Position numbers and translations under genes: made by a program. A DNA stretch of 64,000 bases from assembly GCF_027257845.1 (NCBI RefSeq), contig NZ_JAPVOT010000006.1, forward strand, positions 124,001 to 188,000, given 5' to 3'. The DNA comes from Alteromonas sp. BMJM2. GTDB taxonomy: Bacteria; Pseudomonadota; Gammaproteobacteria; Enterobacterales; Alteromonadaceae. The notes under the pieces are model-generated. The model searched no databases and had not been told where the DNA came from. It was given only the letters and a program-made list of their open reading frames with translations. How positions within the stretch are numbered: position 1 is the stretch's first letter; every line of letters begins with the position of its first letter. This document shows, piece after piece, positions 1 through 10,700 of this stretch.

Positions 1-985
1 CGTTGTAGAGGGCTACATGGACGTAGTTGCCTTGAGTCAGTTTGATATCAATATTGCAACTGCCGCCCTTGGCACAGCCACGACCTTAGAACATATTCAA
101 ATGTTGGTTCGGGCAACGTCGCATATTGTATGTTGCTATGATGGCGATCGCGCCGGTCGTGAGGCCGCTTGGAGGGCGCTAGAAAATGCGCTACCAGCTT
201 TAAAAGACGGTGTTCGCCTGTCCTTCTTGTTTTTACCCGACGGTGAAGATCCGGATACCATGGTGCGGCAAGTCGGTAAAGATACGTTCTTAAACATGCT
301 AAACGACGCCATGCCGCTATCACGCTTCTTTTTTGAGAATCTACTCAAAAGTCACAATGTAGGCACACCGGAAGGCAAAATAGCTCTTAAGAAAGCGGCA
401 ATGCCTCTTATTGAGTCAACGTTAGGCGCAGACCAAAAAAATATGCTGCTTGAAGAGCTTGCAAAGCACACCGGCGAATTCGACCGTTTCAAACTGCAGC
501 AGGATATCTCAAAAGCGAATCAAGGAAGCAAAAAAGCCTACTCACCCAATTTAACCCAGGTGAACAAACCTAAACTATCCCCCCTTCGGATGCTTATTCG
601 CTTGCTCCTAGACTCACCAAGGCTGGCTGCGGCGTGTGACGATGTGCAAATTGGCATTTTCACCGGCAGTGCGGCAGCGGGCATGGATTTGTTACGTGAT
701 ATACACGCATTTTGTTTGGCAAACCCGCATGCTAAAACAAGTCAGCTTGTTGAAAACTTCCGCGACCACCCCCACTCTTCTACTATTGCAAAACTATTGT
801 TGCAAGAGCATTTAGTTAAAGATGAAGACGCTGAACGGGTCTATAATGATAGTTTCACACGTTTACTCGATGCCCATCTCGAGAGCCGTATAGAAACCTT
901 ATTGTCGCGCTCTCGAGTGCAATCCTTGAGTAGGGCAGAAAAAGAAGAATTAACGTTATTAATGAAAGAACGTCAAAATGGTTAG
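1..985 (+). CDS. dnaG: DNA primase DnaG, C-terminal part (5' end outside window)
   Basis: This is the 3' part of the primase that makes RNA primers for replication. The frame is open from base 2 and begins VVEGYMDVVALSQF, the acidic EGYMD motif of the TOPRIM catalytic core, followed by the metal-binding DGDRAGREAAWRAL stretch. The rest matches the linker and the C-terminal helicase-interaction domain, which in this family binds DnaB. About 327 codons are present, a little over half of the usual 580-600 residues. The ATG at base 17 is internal and not the start. rpoD follows on the same strand, as in the conserved rpsU-dnaG-rpoD macromolecular synthesis arrangement; a separate rpoD promoter is likely in the 400-bp gap. 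Confidence 0.97.
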   Translation, partial: VVEGYMDVVALSQFDINIATAALGTATTLEHIQMLVRATSHIVCCYDGDRAGREAAWRALENALPALKDGVRLSFLFLPDGEDPDTMVRQVGKDTFLNMLNDAMPLSRFFFENLLKSHNVGTPEGKIALKKAAMPLIESTLGADQKNMLLEELAKHTGEFDRFKLQQDISKANQGSKKAYSPNLTQVNKPKLSPLRMLIRLLLDSPRLAAACDDVQIGIFTGSAAAGMDLLRDIHAFCLANPHAKTSQLVENFRDHPHSSTIAKLLLQEHLVKDEDAERVYNDSFTRLLDAHLESRIETLLSRSRVQSLSRAEKEELTLLMKERQNG

Positions 986-1103
986 GGCGTTCTGAGCGCT
1001 GTAAAAACTGACAGAAAAAGTTGTTGCGGGGCGGTCAGTCCTAATTGCTAATTATTACTGTTTAAAAAATCAGCCAGCAATCTGGTAAAACCACCCGTTT
1101 TTC

Positions 1104-1112
1104 TGTTATACT
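1104..1112 (+). promoter_or_regulatory. Candidate extended -10 promoter for rpoD
   Basis: The sequence TGTTATACT is an extended -10 element (TG, one base, TATACT) with no good -35 box upstream. It lies in the 400-bp dnaG-rpoD gap, about 274 bp before the rpoD ATG, so it would give a long leader. The rest of the gap holds no gene that I can support. Confidence 0.4.
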
Positions 1113-1320
1113 GACTAATTCGCTGTGTTCAATCGCAATTTATCCAAAGCATTTTATGCTTGTCTACCTTGTGAACGAAAAATCAGCAATGTGAGTAAAC
1201 AATAGATAGCCGATAACACGAGCAAAACCAAACTCGGGCGGATGCGCATCGCAAACATAAGCGTCGCATTGGGCACAAACGGCATTGATACGAACATCAG
1301 TACTCCAGCAGATAAGATGG

Positions 1321-1340
1321 AACATACGTTAACGTATGTT
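1321..1340. promoter_or_regulatory. Perfect 20-bp palindrome upstream of rpoD
   Basis: AACATACGTTAACGTATGTT is a perfect 20-bp palindrome ending 45 bp before the rpoD start codon. It has no T-tract, so it is not an intrinsic terminator. It could be an operator for a dimeric regulator or an mRNA hairpin in the rpoD leader. The bound protein is not recognised. Confidence 0.5.
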
Positions 1341-1385
1341 GTCTTGTCTATTGCAAACTAATTGAATGTGAGAAGTGTAGGTTAT

Positions 1386-3218
1386 ATGGCGCAAAGCAAG
1401 CAGTCTCAGATTAAGCTCCTGATTGCAAAAGGTAAAGAGCAAGGTTACTTAACCTTTGCAGAAGTTAACGACCACCTGCCGCAAGATATTGTCGATTCTG
1501 ATCAAATTGAAGACATTATCCGCATGATTAACGACATGGGAATTCAAGTTTCTGAATCAGCACCTGATGCAGATGAACTTCTCATGCAAGAAGCAAATGC
1601 AGACGAAGACGCAGCAGAAGCTGCAGCGCAAGCACTTGCAACCGTAGAAAGTGAAATTGGCCGAACTACAGATCCTGTCCGCATGTACATGCGTGAGATG
1701 GGGACGGTAGAGCTTTTAACACGTGAAGGCGAAATTGAAATAGCCAAACGTATTGAAGATGGCATAAACCAAGTTCAGTGTTCTGTAGCAGAATACCCAG
1801 AAGCAATTACGTACTTGCTTGATCAATGGGATTTATATGAAGCTGAAGAGATTCGCTTAAGCGATATTATCTCTGGCTTTGTTGATCCTGATGACGACCA
1901 AGACCTTGCTCCAACGGCAACGCACATCGGTTCTGACCTGTCAGAAGAAGAGTTAGAAGATGAAGACGATGATAGTGATGACGAAGAAGAAGAAGAAGAA
2001 GACACTGGCGTAGATCCTGAACTTGCGAGAGAGCGTTTCGACGAACTTCGTACTCAATACATCAAAACTCGCGATGTCATTGAGAAAAAAGGTCGTTCAC
2101 ATGCAGACGCTCGCAAACAAATAAACGCATTAAGTGACGTCTTTAAAGAATTCAGACTTGTTCCAAAACAATTCGACCGCATGGTGAAAAACATGCGTCA
2201 CATGATGGACAAAGTACGTATTCAAGAACGTCTTGTCATGAAGTTTTGCGTAGTCAACGCAAAAATGCCAAAGAAAGACTTTATCAAAGCCTTTGCAGGT
2301 AATGAAACATCAACAGCGTGGCTTTTTGCTGCAGTGAAATCTGGTGCGCCTTACGCCGATGAACTAGCTGTGTATCAAGAAGAAGTTGAACGCTGTATTA
2401 GCAAGATGAATCAAGTTGAGCAAGAAACTGGCTTGGTTATCGCAGACATTAAAGACATTAACCGTCGTATGTCAATCGGTGAGGCAAAGGCCCGCCGTGC
2501 GAAGAAGGAAATGGTAGAAGCTAACCTTCGTCTTGTTATTTCAATTGCGAAAAAGTATACCAACCGAGGACTTCAGTTCCTCGACCTTATCCAAGAAGGT
2601 AACATTGGTCTTATGAAAGCGGTTGATAAGTTTGAATACCGTCGTGGTTATAAGTTTTCAACCTATGCAACGTGGTGGATTCGACAGGCTATTACGCGAT
2701 CAATCGCCGACCAAGCTAGAACAATCCGTATACCTGTACACATGATTGAAACGATCAACAAGCTAAATCGTATCTCTCGCCAAATGCTCCAGGAAATGGG
2801 CAGAGAGCCAACGCCAGAGGAATTGTCTGAACGCATGTTAATGCCGGAAGATAAAATCCGTAAAGTACTTAAGATTGCAAAAGAGCCGATCTCTATGGAG
2901 ACGCCAATTGGTGATGATGAAGATTCACACCTTGGTGACTTTATTGAAGACAGCACTATTGTGCAGCCTTTGGACTCGGCAACGGGCGGAAGCTTGAAAG
3001 GTGCCACTCAGGAAGTGCTAGCGGGTCTTACTGCCCGTGAAGCGAAAGTGCTACGCATGCGCTTCGGTATTGATATGAATACCGATCATACACTTGAAGA
3101 AGTGGGCAAGCAGTTTGACGTTACCCGTGAGCGTATCCGTCAAATTGAAGCCAAGGCATTGCGTAAGCTTCGCCACCCTAGCCGCTCTGAGCAGCTTCGC
3201 AGCTTCTTAGACGAGTAG
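1386..3218 (+). CDS. rpoD: RNA polymerase primary sigma factor RpoD (sigma-70)
   Basis: This housekeeping sigma factor directs RNA polymerase to most promoters. It has 610 residues, the normal length. The start at ATG 1386 gives [20 protein letters not shown], matching the family N-terminus; an in-frame TTG 24 bp upstream is less likely. Region 1.1 is followed by the non-conserved domain, which carries a long Asp/Glu tract around residues 188-212. Region 2 ([27 protein letters not shown], then [15 protein letters not shown] for -10 melting), region 3, and region 4 with the -35 reading helix ([21 protein letters not shown]) are intact. A 20-bp palindrome lies upstream and a clear terminator downstream. 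Confidence 0.99.
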   Translation: MAQSKQSQIKLLIAKGKEQGYLTFAEVNDHLPQDIVDSDQIEDIIRMINDMGIQVSESAPDADELLMQEANADEDAAEAAAQALATVESEIGRTTDPVRMYMREMGTVELLTREGEIEIAKRIEDGINQVQCSVAEYPEAITYLLDQWDLYEAEEIRLSDIISGFVDPDDDQDLAPTATHIGSDLSEEELEDEDDDSDDEEEEEEDTGVDPELARERFDELRTQYIKTRDVIEKKGRSHADARKQINALSDVFKEFRLVPKQFDRMVKNMRHMMDKVRIQERLVMKFCVVNAKMPKKDFIKAFAGNETSTAWLFAAVKSGAPYADELAVYQEEVERCISKMNQVEQETGLVIADIKDINRRMSIGEAKARRAKKEMVEANLRLVISIAKKYTNRGLQFLDLIQEGNIGLMKAVDKFEYRRGYKFSTYATWWIRQAITRSIADQARTIRIPVHMIETINKLNRISRQMLQEMGREPTPEELSERMLMPEDKIRKVLKIAKEPISMETPIGDDEDSHLGDFIEDSTIVQPLDSATGGSLKGATQEVLAGLTAREAKVLRMRFGIDMNTDHTLEEVGKQFDVTRERIRQIEAKALRKLRHPSRSEQLRSFLDE

Positions 3219-3312
3219 CTTTTTAGATGGGTATCTGGTCGCACTAGGTATTCGTTGAGGTACTCAAGGTACTAGACTAATGAGTGCCAAGATAAACGAG
3301 TGATTAAAAAGT

Positions 3313-3345
3313 AAAATCCCTGGCGAGAGTCGGGGATTTTTTTTG
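3313..3345 (+). terminator. Intrinsic terminator after rpoD
   Basis: The stem AAATCCC/GGGGATTT with an 11-nt loop is followed by eight T residues, about 95 bp after the rpoD stop codon. Confidence 0.85.
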
Positions 3346-3683
3346 CCCATAATAATACACAGCCATAGCTCAGCTGCTCCTAATACCTCTAACCCATATC
3401 AGGTAAAGCCTTGGTTTACCTACCGGCGTTAGGGACAATAGGAGCTATAGCTCCTCTAAAATTTTGGCCCTCGATAATTTGGTCCTCTAAAACTCAGCCC
3501 TCAACGCTTGGCTACTGCAGACCTTACGTTCTAGAGTAGGGCTATAGATAAGAAATCTACACTGAATTTTTTCGGCAACTTTGAGAAAAATGAGTAAAAA
3601 ACACGAGAAAAAAGACGTTCAAAGAAGAGAAACCGTCAGAGATGAAAATGTAAGGCTTTCTTTTCTACTGACCGCCAAGGAGA
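3346..3683. other. Intergenic region with two palindromes
   Basis: No supportable gene is seen here. It holds a 7-bp-stem hairpin (AGGTAAA/TTTACCT, 3401-3421) and a perfect 16-bp palindrome AGGAGCTATAGCTCCT at 3440-3455. Neither is followed by a T-tract. The function is unknown. Confidence 0.5.
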
Positions 3684-3713
3684 AAAGAAAAAGCCTCCGA
3701 ACGGAGGCTTTTA
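3684..3713 (-). terminator. Intrinsic terminator of the chemoreceptor gene
   Basis: The inverted repeat AAGCCTCCG/CGGAGGCTT is flanked by an A-rich run on the plus strand, which becomes a U-tract for transcripts coming from the minus-strand chemoreceptor gene that ends at 3741. Confidence 0.85.
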
Positions 3714-3740
3714 AAAAGTTGGGCTACACTAGCAATACCG

Positions 3741-5360
3741 TTACACGCGGAACTGTTTAGCAATTGATTCTAAGTGCTGCGCTAAATTGGCTAGCTCATT
3801 ACACATACTACCAAGCTCACCTGAGCGCGTCGCCGTTTGTTCCGTGCGCTGATGAATCTCATCTACATGACGCACAATATCAATGGCAACGGTACGCTGA
3901 TCTTCGGTGTTGTGCGCAATTTGCTCGTTCATGTTGTTAATACGGCCAATGGTGCTGGTAATGGTTTCAAGACTACTACCCGCTCGGTTAGCGGTTTCTA
4001 CACTATTAGACGCTTGTTCAGTACCCTTAGCCATAACTTGCACAGCTGACTGAGCAGCGCTTTGAAGTTGCTCGATGGTATTTTGAATTTCTTCTGTTGA
4101 TTGCTGAGTACGTGACGCCAAGGTTCTCACTTCATCAGCCACCACTGCAAACCCACGCCCTTGTTCTCCAGCACGTGCGGCCTCAATAGCGGCGTTAAGT
4201 GCTAGTAAGTTCGTTTGCTCTGCTATTCCTTTAATCACATCTAAAACAGAGCCGACTTTGTTTGAGTCAGACTCTAAACGCCCTATTACATCGGCCGTTT
4301 CTCTCACATTATCTGCAAGTTGTTGGATACTGGTAACCGTTTGCTGAACAATTTGACGACCCTCGCTTGCAGCACTCGTCGCTTCATTAGCATCACTCGC
4401 GGCCTGCGCTGCACTTTGCGCTACACCGTCTACAGAGCCACTCATCGTATCAACTGCTTGTTTTGCATTAGTTGCTGACTTTTGCTGAACGTCAATGGTG
4501 CGCTGTGTTTCTTCTGTCACACCACGCAAGTTTTGCGCTAAGTTTGATAGGGGAAGACTTGCTTCAACAACGTCTTTCACCACGCCTTGCAGTTTGTCCA
4601 TAAATTGGTTGAACCAATGAACGAGTTCTCCAATTTCGTCTTCGCTTTTAGTTTCAATACGAACCGTTAAATCACCGTTCTCTTGGGCAATATCTTTAAG
4701 TGAGCGAACCACATCGTCAATGCTTTGCTTTATACCGCGAACAATCGGGATCGCGGTAGCGAATAATAAGATGGAGACCACGATGGCTAAAATAACGCCA
4801 GTGCTAATCAGTGAAGTATTCGCAGAATCAGTGTTTTCGAATGCTTTTTCAAACGCATTTTGCTGATCATCTCTAAAGCGTGTCATTGCCGCGATTACGC
4901 CGTCATAAGAAGCATTCATTTGGCTTGAAAGCTCGCCTAATCGACTAAAATCGGCAGTACCATCGACCATAGATTGGGACACATCAAATGCCACTTTAAA
5001 ATAGTCGTCAAAACCGGATGATATTTTAGACATGTCAGAACGAAAATCAGCGCTAATACCCGCAATTTCGTCCATTCCGTCCTTTGCTTCCTTCGCCAAA
5101 TCTTGCGCAACGATGAGAGTATCTTGGTCACCCGTAGTCACTGCACTTGAAAGCGTATCTCTCACCTTTTGCATTTCAACGAGTGTAGAAGCAGAAAGTT
5201 GAAGTGCGGGAAACTGCACTTTTTGCACTTTTTCTAAGATAGCGCCATTGTTCAGCGCAGTATAGACAGTGATTAAAAGGTAAATAACGAAACTCAAAAC
5301 AGCAATTCCTGGGATCAGGAAGATTTTTGACGCTATTGGCATTTTTTTAAGAAAACTCAT
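3741..5360 (-). CDS. Methyl-accepting chemotaxis protein
   Basis: This is an inner-membrane chemoreceptor that signals through CheA/CheW. Of 539 residues, TM1 is at about 12-34, a helical periplasmic sensor region at 35-183, TM2 at about 184-206 and a HAMP domain at about 207-259. A long cytoplasmic coiled coil follows, with the invariant hairpin tip [20 protein letters not shown] near residue 380-400 and [15 protein letters not shown] just after. There is no C-terminal CheR-docking pentapeptide. The ligand cannot be read from sequence; the sensor domain looks like an all-helical four-helix-bundle type. It stands downstream of the porin and PstS-like genes on the same strand but is separated from them by a 165-bp gap with a strong hairpin. 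Confidence 0.96.
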   Translation of the reverse strand: MSFLKKMPIASKIFLIPGIAVLSFVIYLLITVYTALNNGAILEKVQKVQFPALQLSASTLVEMQKVRDTLSSAVTTGDQDTLIVAQDLAKEAKDGMDEIAGISADFRSDMSKISSGFDDYFKVAFDVSQSMVDGTADFSRLGELSSQMNASYDGVIAAMTRFRDDQQNAFEKAFENTDSANTSLISTGVILAIVVSILLFATAIPIVRGIKQSIDDVVRSLKDIAQENGDLTVRIETKSEDEIGELVHWFNQFMDKLQGVVKDVVEASLPLSNLAQNLRGVTEETQRTIDVQQKSATNAKQAVDTMSGSVDGVAQSAAQAASDANEATSAASEGRQIVQQTVTSIQQLADNVRETADVIGRLESDSNKVGSVLDVIKGIAEQTNLLALNAAIEAARAGEQGRGFAVVADEVRTLASRTQQSTEEIQNTIEQLQSAAQSAVQVMAKGTEQASNSVETANRAGSSLETITSTIGRINNMNEQIAHNTEDQRTVAIDIVRHVDEIHQRTEQTATRSGELGSMCNELANLAQHLESIAKQFRV

Positions 5361-5472
5361 CTGCTATCTCACTATTTTTAATCATCGCCCAACTACAGTT
5401 CAGAAATATCTGACTAGACACTACTATAGTAATATATCTACAAGAATCACGAAAACTTTAATAAATAGTTGA

Positions 5473-5514
5473 AGCTTGGCGCTTTATGTACTCGTTTAGT
5501 ACTCGCGCCAAGCT
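5473..5514. terminator. Strong two-tier hairpin after the porin gene
   Basis: A 10-bp outer stem AGCTTGGCGC/GCGCCAAGCT encloses an inner GTACT/AGTAC hairpin, just past the porin stop codon (minus strand). The T-tract is poor, so it may stabilise the 3' end of the mRNA or terminate weakly. Confidence 0.5.
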
Positions 5515-5525
5515 CAATTAGCGGT

Positions 5526-6707
5526 TTAAAACGTGTAGTTCACGCCAACTTTAAGCAGCGTAGCGTCGTTTAAGTCGTTTAGATCATCGCTGTACCACGT
5601 TACATCAGCTTTGAGCGCAAAGCCAGGCTCAACATCATAACGAAGACCAGCAGTTACTGCTGAAACGTCTAAGTCCTGCTGTGCAGCAATGCCACTAGCC
5701 GCCTGATATATACCAGACCATGTTGCATCGGTTATGGCATCACCAGTAGCAATTGTTGGAGGAAGACCTGCAACTAAACCAAGCTGCGTACCGTTGTCCG
5801 CCTCTTCAACTTCATACGTGATGTGTGGAGTAAACTTACCAAAACGTAAACCCGCAGTGACATACCATGCTTTGTTGTCAGCAATGACAGAACCGTCAAC
5901 TTCAGTTTGCGTGTATTCTGCACCAACAAACCAATCGTACTTATCCACACCAACGGCTACTTCGAAGAAGGTTCCAGTGTCTTTTTCTACGCGCAAACCA
6001 GATGCTAAATCTGATGCACCAGGAACAACTGCACCAAACTGACCTGCACCGTCTACAAACGCATCAAACTCAGGATTGGCAGCACTTGTACTACCGCGAG
6101 CGATTAACGTGCGGGCACTAAACCAATCTCTAGTCGCCTCGAACGATAATGCTAGAACGTTGTCTAGGGTAAGTGCTGCGGGTGTTCCAGAAATGGTGGT
6201 GTCTGCTTTCGCACGACCTGTCGTAAACTGTGCGCCATACTCCCAGTCGCCAGAGTAATTTGTGTAATCAACTCTCACGCCATCGATGTTGTTAAAGTCG
6301 ATACCGTATACCGAGTCTGGCGGCGTTAACCAGTGATAAGAATAACCAACGTCTAACGAAGCAGAGTATTTGAATAACGGCATACGAATGCGGCCAGCGC
6401 TCACGCTTGTAGTATTAGACACATTATATGTCATGTATGCCCATTCAAAGTCAGCGTCGTAATCATCTCTACCACGTCCCACAACCTGCGCAGTAGCAGA
6501 CAGTTTGTCGCTAATTTCACCACGAACTTGTAAACCAAATACGCTTGCAGGGTCAAAATTCAAATCACTTTCATAGCCGTAAACAGATTCGTTGTCGTCG
6601 AGAGTCATTCCGCCAATAAGGTTAGCGAAGCCATTAATTTGAACTTCTGCCAAAGCGGGTGCGCCCACAAGGCTAGCCATAGATAAGATAGCAAGTTTTG
6701 TTTTCAT
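5526..6707 (-). CDS. Outer-membrane porin-like beta-barrel protein
   Basis: This probable outer-membrane channel has 393 residues. It begins with a signal peptide (MKTKLAILSMASLVGAPALA, cleavage before EVQINGFAN) and continues with many alternating beta-strand segments. It ends in the C-terminal aromatic signature VGVNYTF used for outer-membrane insertion. The substrate cannot be read directly. It is the second gene of a likely two-gene operon behind a small PstS-like binding protein, 33 bp apart, which suggests an anion such as phosphate, but this is inference. The start is set by the signal peptide and a nearby purine-rich ribosome site. Confidence 0.85.
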   Translation of the reverse strand: MKTKLAILSMASLVGAPALAEVQINGFANLIGGMTLDDNESVYGYESDLNFDPASVFGLQVRGEISDKLSATAQVVGRGRDDYDADFEWAYMTYNVSNTTSVSAGRIRMPLFKYSASLDVGYSYHWLTPPDSVYGIDFNNIDGVRVDYTNYSGDWEYGAQFTTGRAKADTTISGTPAALTLDNVLALSFEATRDWFSARTLIARGSTSAANPEFDAFVDGAGQFGAVVPGASDLASGLRVEKDTGTFFEVAVGVDKYDWFVGAEYTQTEVDGSVIADNKAWYVTAGLRFGKFTPHITYEVEEADNGTQLGLVAGLPPTIATGDAITDATWSGIYQAASGIAAQQDLDVSAVTAGLRYDVEPGFALKADVTWYSDDLNDLNDATLLKVGVNYTF

Positions 6708-6740
6708 GCTTGTTCCTTTGATTCAGAGTAATACGGTAAA

Positions 6741-7145
6741 TTAAAACGTTGCTACTACGCGAACACTGTCATTCACAGCGCCTGCGTCTACAAATCCGAT
6801 AGCTCCAGGATTTGATGCTACTTCAGCAATCACTTCTGCGTCAGTGCCTAATGATTTTGGCGGCTGACCTTTCCCCGTAAATACAAGCTTCGACCAAAAA
6901 GCCGTTAATTGAGACGCTGTTTTATTTAGAACCTTACCGTTAAATTCGTCAGTGGCAGCCTGACCGTCGCCAAGCGCTACTGGTTCAGCCTGAGTGCCGT
7001 TAGGAAACGCCTTAGCTTTATTCAAAAACAAACGAGTAATTGTTGCTTTATCTAGCGAATCACTATTGCTTGGGTGCACAACAACCGCTACATCAGCAAA
7101 TGCCATGTTGCAGCAAAGTCCTGCTGCAAGGATCCATTTTTTCAT
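6741..7145 (-). CDS. Small PstS-like periplasmic binding protein
   Basis: This 134-residue secreted protein starts with a short signal peptide (MKKWILAAGLCCNMAFA, then DVAVVVHPSN). Its sequence resembles the phosphate-binding PstS family in its first lobe: VHPSNSDSLDKATITRLFLNKAKAFPNG, FWSKLVFTGKGQPP, and NPGAIGFVDAGAV near the end. Full-length PstS proteins are over 300 residues, so this is the short, single-lobe variety often found apart from any ABC transporter. No pst permease genes are nearby. It precedes the porin by 33 bp on the same strand, so both are probably co-transcribed. It may sense or scavenge phosphate or a related oxyanion; the exact role is unknown. Confidence 0.8.
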   Translation of the reverse strand: MKKWILAAGLCCNMAFADVAVVVHPSNSDSLDKATITRLFLNKAKAFPNGTQAEPVALGDGQAATDEFNGKVLNKTASQLTAFWSKLVFTGKGQPPKSLGTDAEVIAEVASNPGAIGFVDAGAVNDSVRVVATF

Positions 7146-7712
7146 AAGATATCCTCTTAACTAATTCACGGTGTCATTCACCGTATCTGTAAAAATCAGC
7201 TTGCGTAAAACGTGATACTCGCTTCAAACATGGTGCGAAAAACCACATTATTCAGTCGCGACTCAACAGCCGCTTAAGTATTGGTCACAAATGCCATTAA
7301 CGCCAATTTAGTCGTGAAGTTTTTATAACTAAAAATTAGCAACTTAGGCATAGCAAGTTGTGTTGGCGCGCAGTGTAAAGGGAAGGAAATATTTGACAAC
7401 TAGACTAAGGACTAAGAAGAGGTGACAGTGGTAAGATAAGTATTAACATATTGGATACAAAACGAAGAAAACTTTAAATTAGTCATACAAAACAACACCC
7501 TATAAAAAAACAAACCAACCCCAAACGCATCGAAACCAATATCAATGTATTAAATAATATACTTATCTGATTGAACTAAAAGGCCTTGATTTGCCCAAAT
7601 TGGCGCGAACAAGTTAAAGATGAATTGGCTCGCAGTGGGCGTATTGAACTTTGCTGAACGGATTTTTGACTAACTATTCAGCAATGATCAACACGGCACA
7701 ACTTTAGCCCGT
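7146..7712. other. Intergenic region upstream of the PstS-like/porin operon
   Basis: These 567 bp are AT-rich in the middle and hold no supportable gene. An inverted repeat ACGGTG-N5-CACCGT lies at 7168-7184, just upstream of the PstS-like start codon, and an 8-bp stem TTGCTGAA/TTCAGCAA spans 7651-7684, close to the end of the RND pump gene. I see no convincing Pho box. Confidence 0.5.
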
Positions 7713-10700
7713 TTAAACATCGCCTTTTGTATGGGGAATATCGCTATCGAGCTTTTCAATTTCCTGGGTTCGTTGAAGGGGTGAGTCTGTATTTCTTGCT
7801 AGCCAGCTGTATGCCGTGGGCACAACGTACAATGTCATAAAGGCTGATACCAATACTCCGGAGAAAATTACCATGCCGATTACCATACGGCTTTCGGCGC
7901 CTGGTCCAGTGGCTATAACTAATGGTAACGCGCTGAATACGGTTGTAAATCCGGTCATAACAATGGGACGCAATCGTTGTGTGGCCGCACGTTTTAATGC
8001 TTCTTCAAACTCCATACCACTGTCTCGAAGCTGATTGGCGAACTCAACGATTAGAATACCGTTTTTGGCCGCAAGGCCTATTAACATGACCAAACCAATT
8101 TGGCTGTAGATGTTGATCGTCATACCTGAGAAAAATAGTCCAATATAGGCACCAACGAGTGCTAACGGCACCGTTAGCATGATAACGAGCGGATGGACCC
8201 AGCTTTCAAACTGCGCCGCCAAAATAAGGTAGGTAATAGCCAGTGCAAGCATAAACACGTAGATAAAAGAGCTGCCCGCCTCTTGGTATAGCTGTGACTC
8301 ACCTTTGTAATCTATCGAAACGTTATCGGGTAACTCAGTACGAACAATGTCTTCTAGATATGTCAGCGCTTGCCCTAGTGTATAGCCTTCAGCTAAGTTT
8401 GCTGAGATTGTCACCGCCCGCATTCTGTTGTAGCGGTTTAATTGCGAAGACGTTGCTTGTTCTTCAAAGGTAAGCAGGTTATCCATAGGGATAAGTTCAC
8501 CCGTTCTTGCGGAACGAACGTACAGATTTTCAATGTTATTTGGGCTTCTAAAGTCATCTTCAATCCCCTCTAAAATAACATCGTACTCCTCTCCCCTATC
8601 GAGAAACGTTGAGACTCTGCGCTGTCCAAGCATTACCTCTAGCGTTCCACCAATATCGCTGATGGACACCCCTAAATCGGCCGCCCTGTCGCGATTGATA
8701 TTCACTAAAAGCTGAGGTGACGTTTCTTTATAGTCTGAATCTAATCGGATAAGCCCTGAGTTTTCAGCGGCTTTTTCAAGCACGGTATCCCGCCAGGCAA
8801 CTAGGTTTTCATATGTGTCGCCTTTTAAAACAAACTGCACAGGACGACCAAACCCTCCGCCAGACACGCCACTTCGCATAATGGAAAACGCCCGCACATC
8901 AGGTACAGCGGTGAGCTTCTCGCTGAGCTCGTCCATAAGTTCAAAGGTACTGAAATCTCTCACATCCCAATCAGCAGAACCCACAATGGCAATACCAGCG
9001 TTACCGCTAAATCCAGGCGTTCTCACCAATAGGCGCTTAATTTTTCCACTCTCGCGGTAGGGCATAAGAATATCTTCGATTTGCTTGAGGTTGTTTGCGT
9101 TGCTCTCAAAGCTCGCGCCTTCCTGTGCGTTCATTAGAATAAAGAAATTCCCCCTATCTTCTTTGGGCACAAACTCGCTGGGCACTTTTTCTGAAAATTG
9201 AACAATAGCGATAACGGCAAACACCAGCAGCAACAGCATAAGAATGGGCTGATGCAGGGTGTTGCCCAAACTCGAAAAGTAACGATTTTCAAGAGCTGAA
9301 AAACGCGAGTCCATCCAGCTTCCAAAACCAGAAGCACGCTCCCGCTTTTTCAAAATTTTGGATGCCATCATTGGCGTTAGCGTAAGTGCAGTAAAGCTGG
9401 AGAACGCTACAGCAGCAGCGATAGCCAAAGCAAACTCAGTAAATAAACGGCCGATATTGCCTTCTAAGAATACCAGCGGAACAAATACTGAAATAAGCAC
9501 AAGCGTGGTAGCAATTACTGCAAACCCCACTTCTTTTGCACCTCGATAAGACGCTAAAATTGGCGGCTCGCCCATTTCAATTCTGCGATAAACATTCTCT
9601 AGAACAACAATGGCATCATCGACTACTAGGCCGATTGCTAACACCATCGCTAGCAGGGTAAGTAGGTTGATTGAAAATCCAAGTGCGTACATCACCACAA
9701 AGGCGGCAATAAGCGAAACCGGCACGGTAACGGCAGGAATTAACGTTGCGCGAATATTGCCAAGGAAAAGATAAATCACGATAACAACCATAAGCATAGC
9801 AATGCCAAGGGTTTCGTATACCTCGTCAATAGAAGCTTCGATAAACACAGAAGAATCGTAGCTTGGCACGATAAAAATATTATCTGGCAGTGACTCCTCT
9901 ATCTTAGCTATTTGTGCTTTTGCGGCTCTGGCTACTTCCAGCGTGTTTGATTTCGACTGCTTGATTATACCAAGCCCAATCATGTTAACACCGTCGCCGC
10001 GAAACTCAGTTTCATCGTCTTCTGCGGTTAATTCTACGTTGGCAATTTCGCCTAATCGGACTAAATACCCGTTTTCGCCTACTGCAATGGTTAGTGCCGC
10101 AAAATCGTCTGGTGTAAGAAACGTGCGTGCTACTCGTACTTCAAAGTCTCTATCAACAGATTCTACTTCACCTGCCGGTAGCTCAACATTCTCCGCTCGA
10201 ATAACTTGCTCTACGTCGGCTACGGTAATGCCTCGGGCAGACATTGCCGTTCTGTCGAGGAACACCTTCATGGCGTAACGCCGTCCGCCCCCTATCTGAA
10301 CCCGTGCAACACCGTCAACAATGGAAAGTCGGTCGACGAGGAAGCGCTCTGCGTAGTCGGTGAGTTCCATCGTATTGAGGTTAGTGCTTCGCAAGTTGTA
10401 CCACACGACGGCACTTTCATCGGAGTTTGCTTTTGATACTTCAGGAGGATCGGCTTGATCTGGCAAATTATTTAATGCGCGACTGACTCGCTCTCGTACA
10501 TCGTTGGCGGCGGCATCAATATCTCGAGTGAGTTTAAACTCGATAGTAATATCTGAGCGGCCATTGCGCGACGTAGAGGTAACGTTTTTGATACCTTCTA
10601 TACCGGAAATTCTGTCTTCTAACAGCTGGGTTATACGCGTTTCAACAATGTTGGCAGAGGCTCCAGCATAAGTGGTATTCACCGATACAATGGGTGGGTC

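Noticed and set aside
1362..1385. TTG-started extension of RpoD
   Set aside because: Family proteins begin at the equivalent of MAQSKQSQ.
3590..3760. 56-codon Lys-rich plus-strand ORF
   Set aside because: It overlaps the chemoreceptor terminator and the 3' end of that gene on the other strand, and no relative is recognised. Probably chance.
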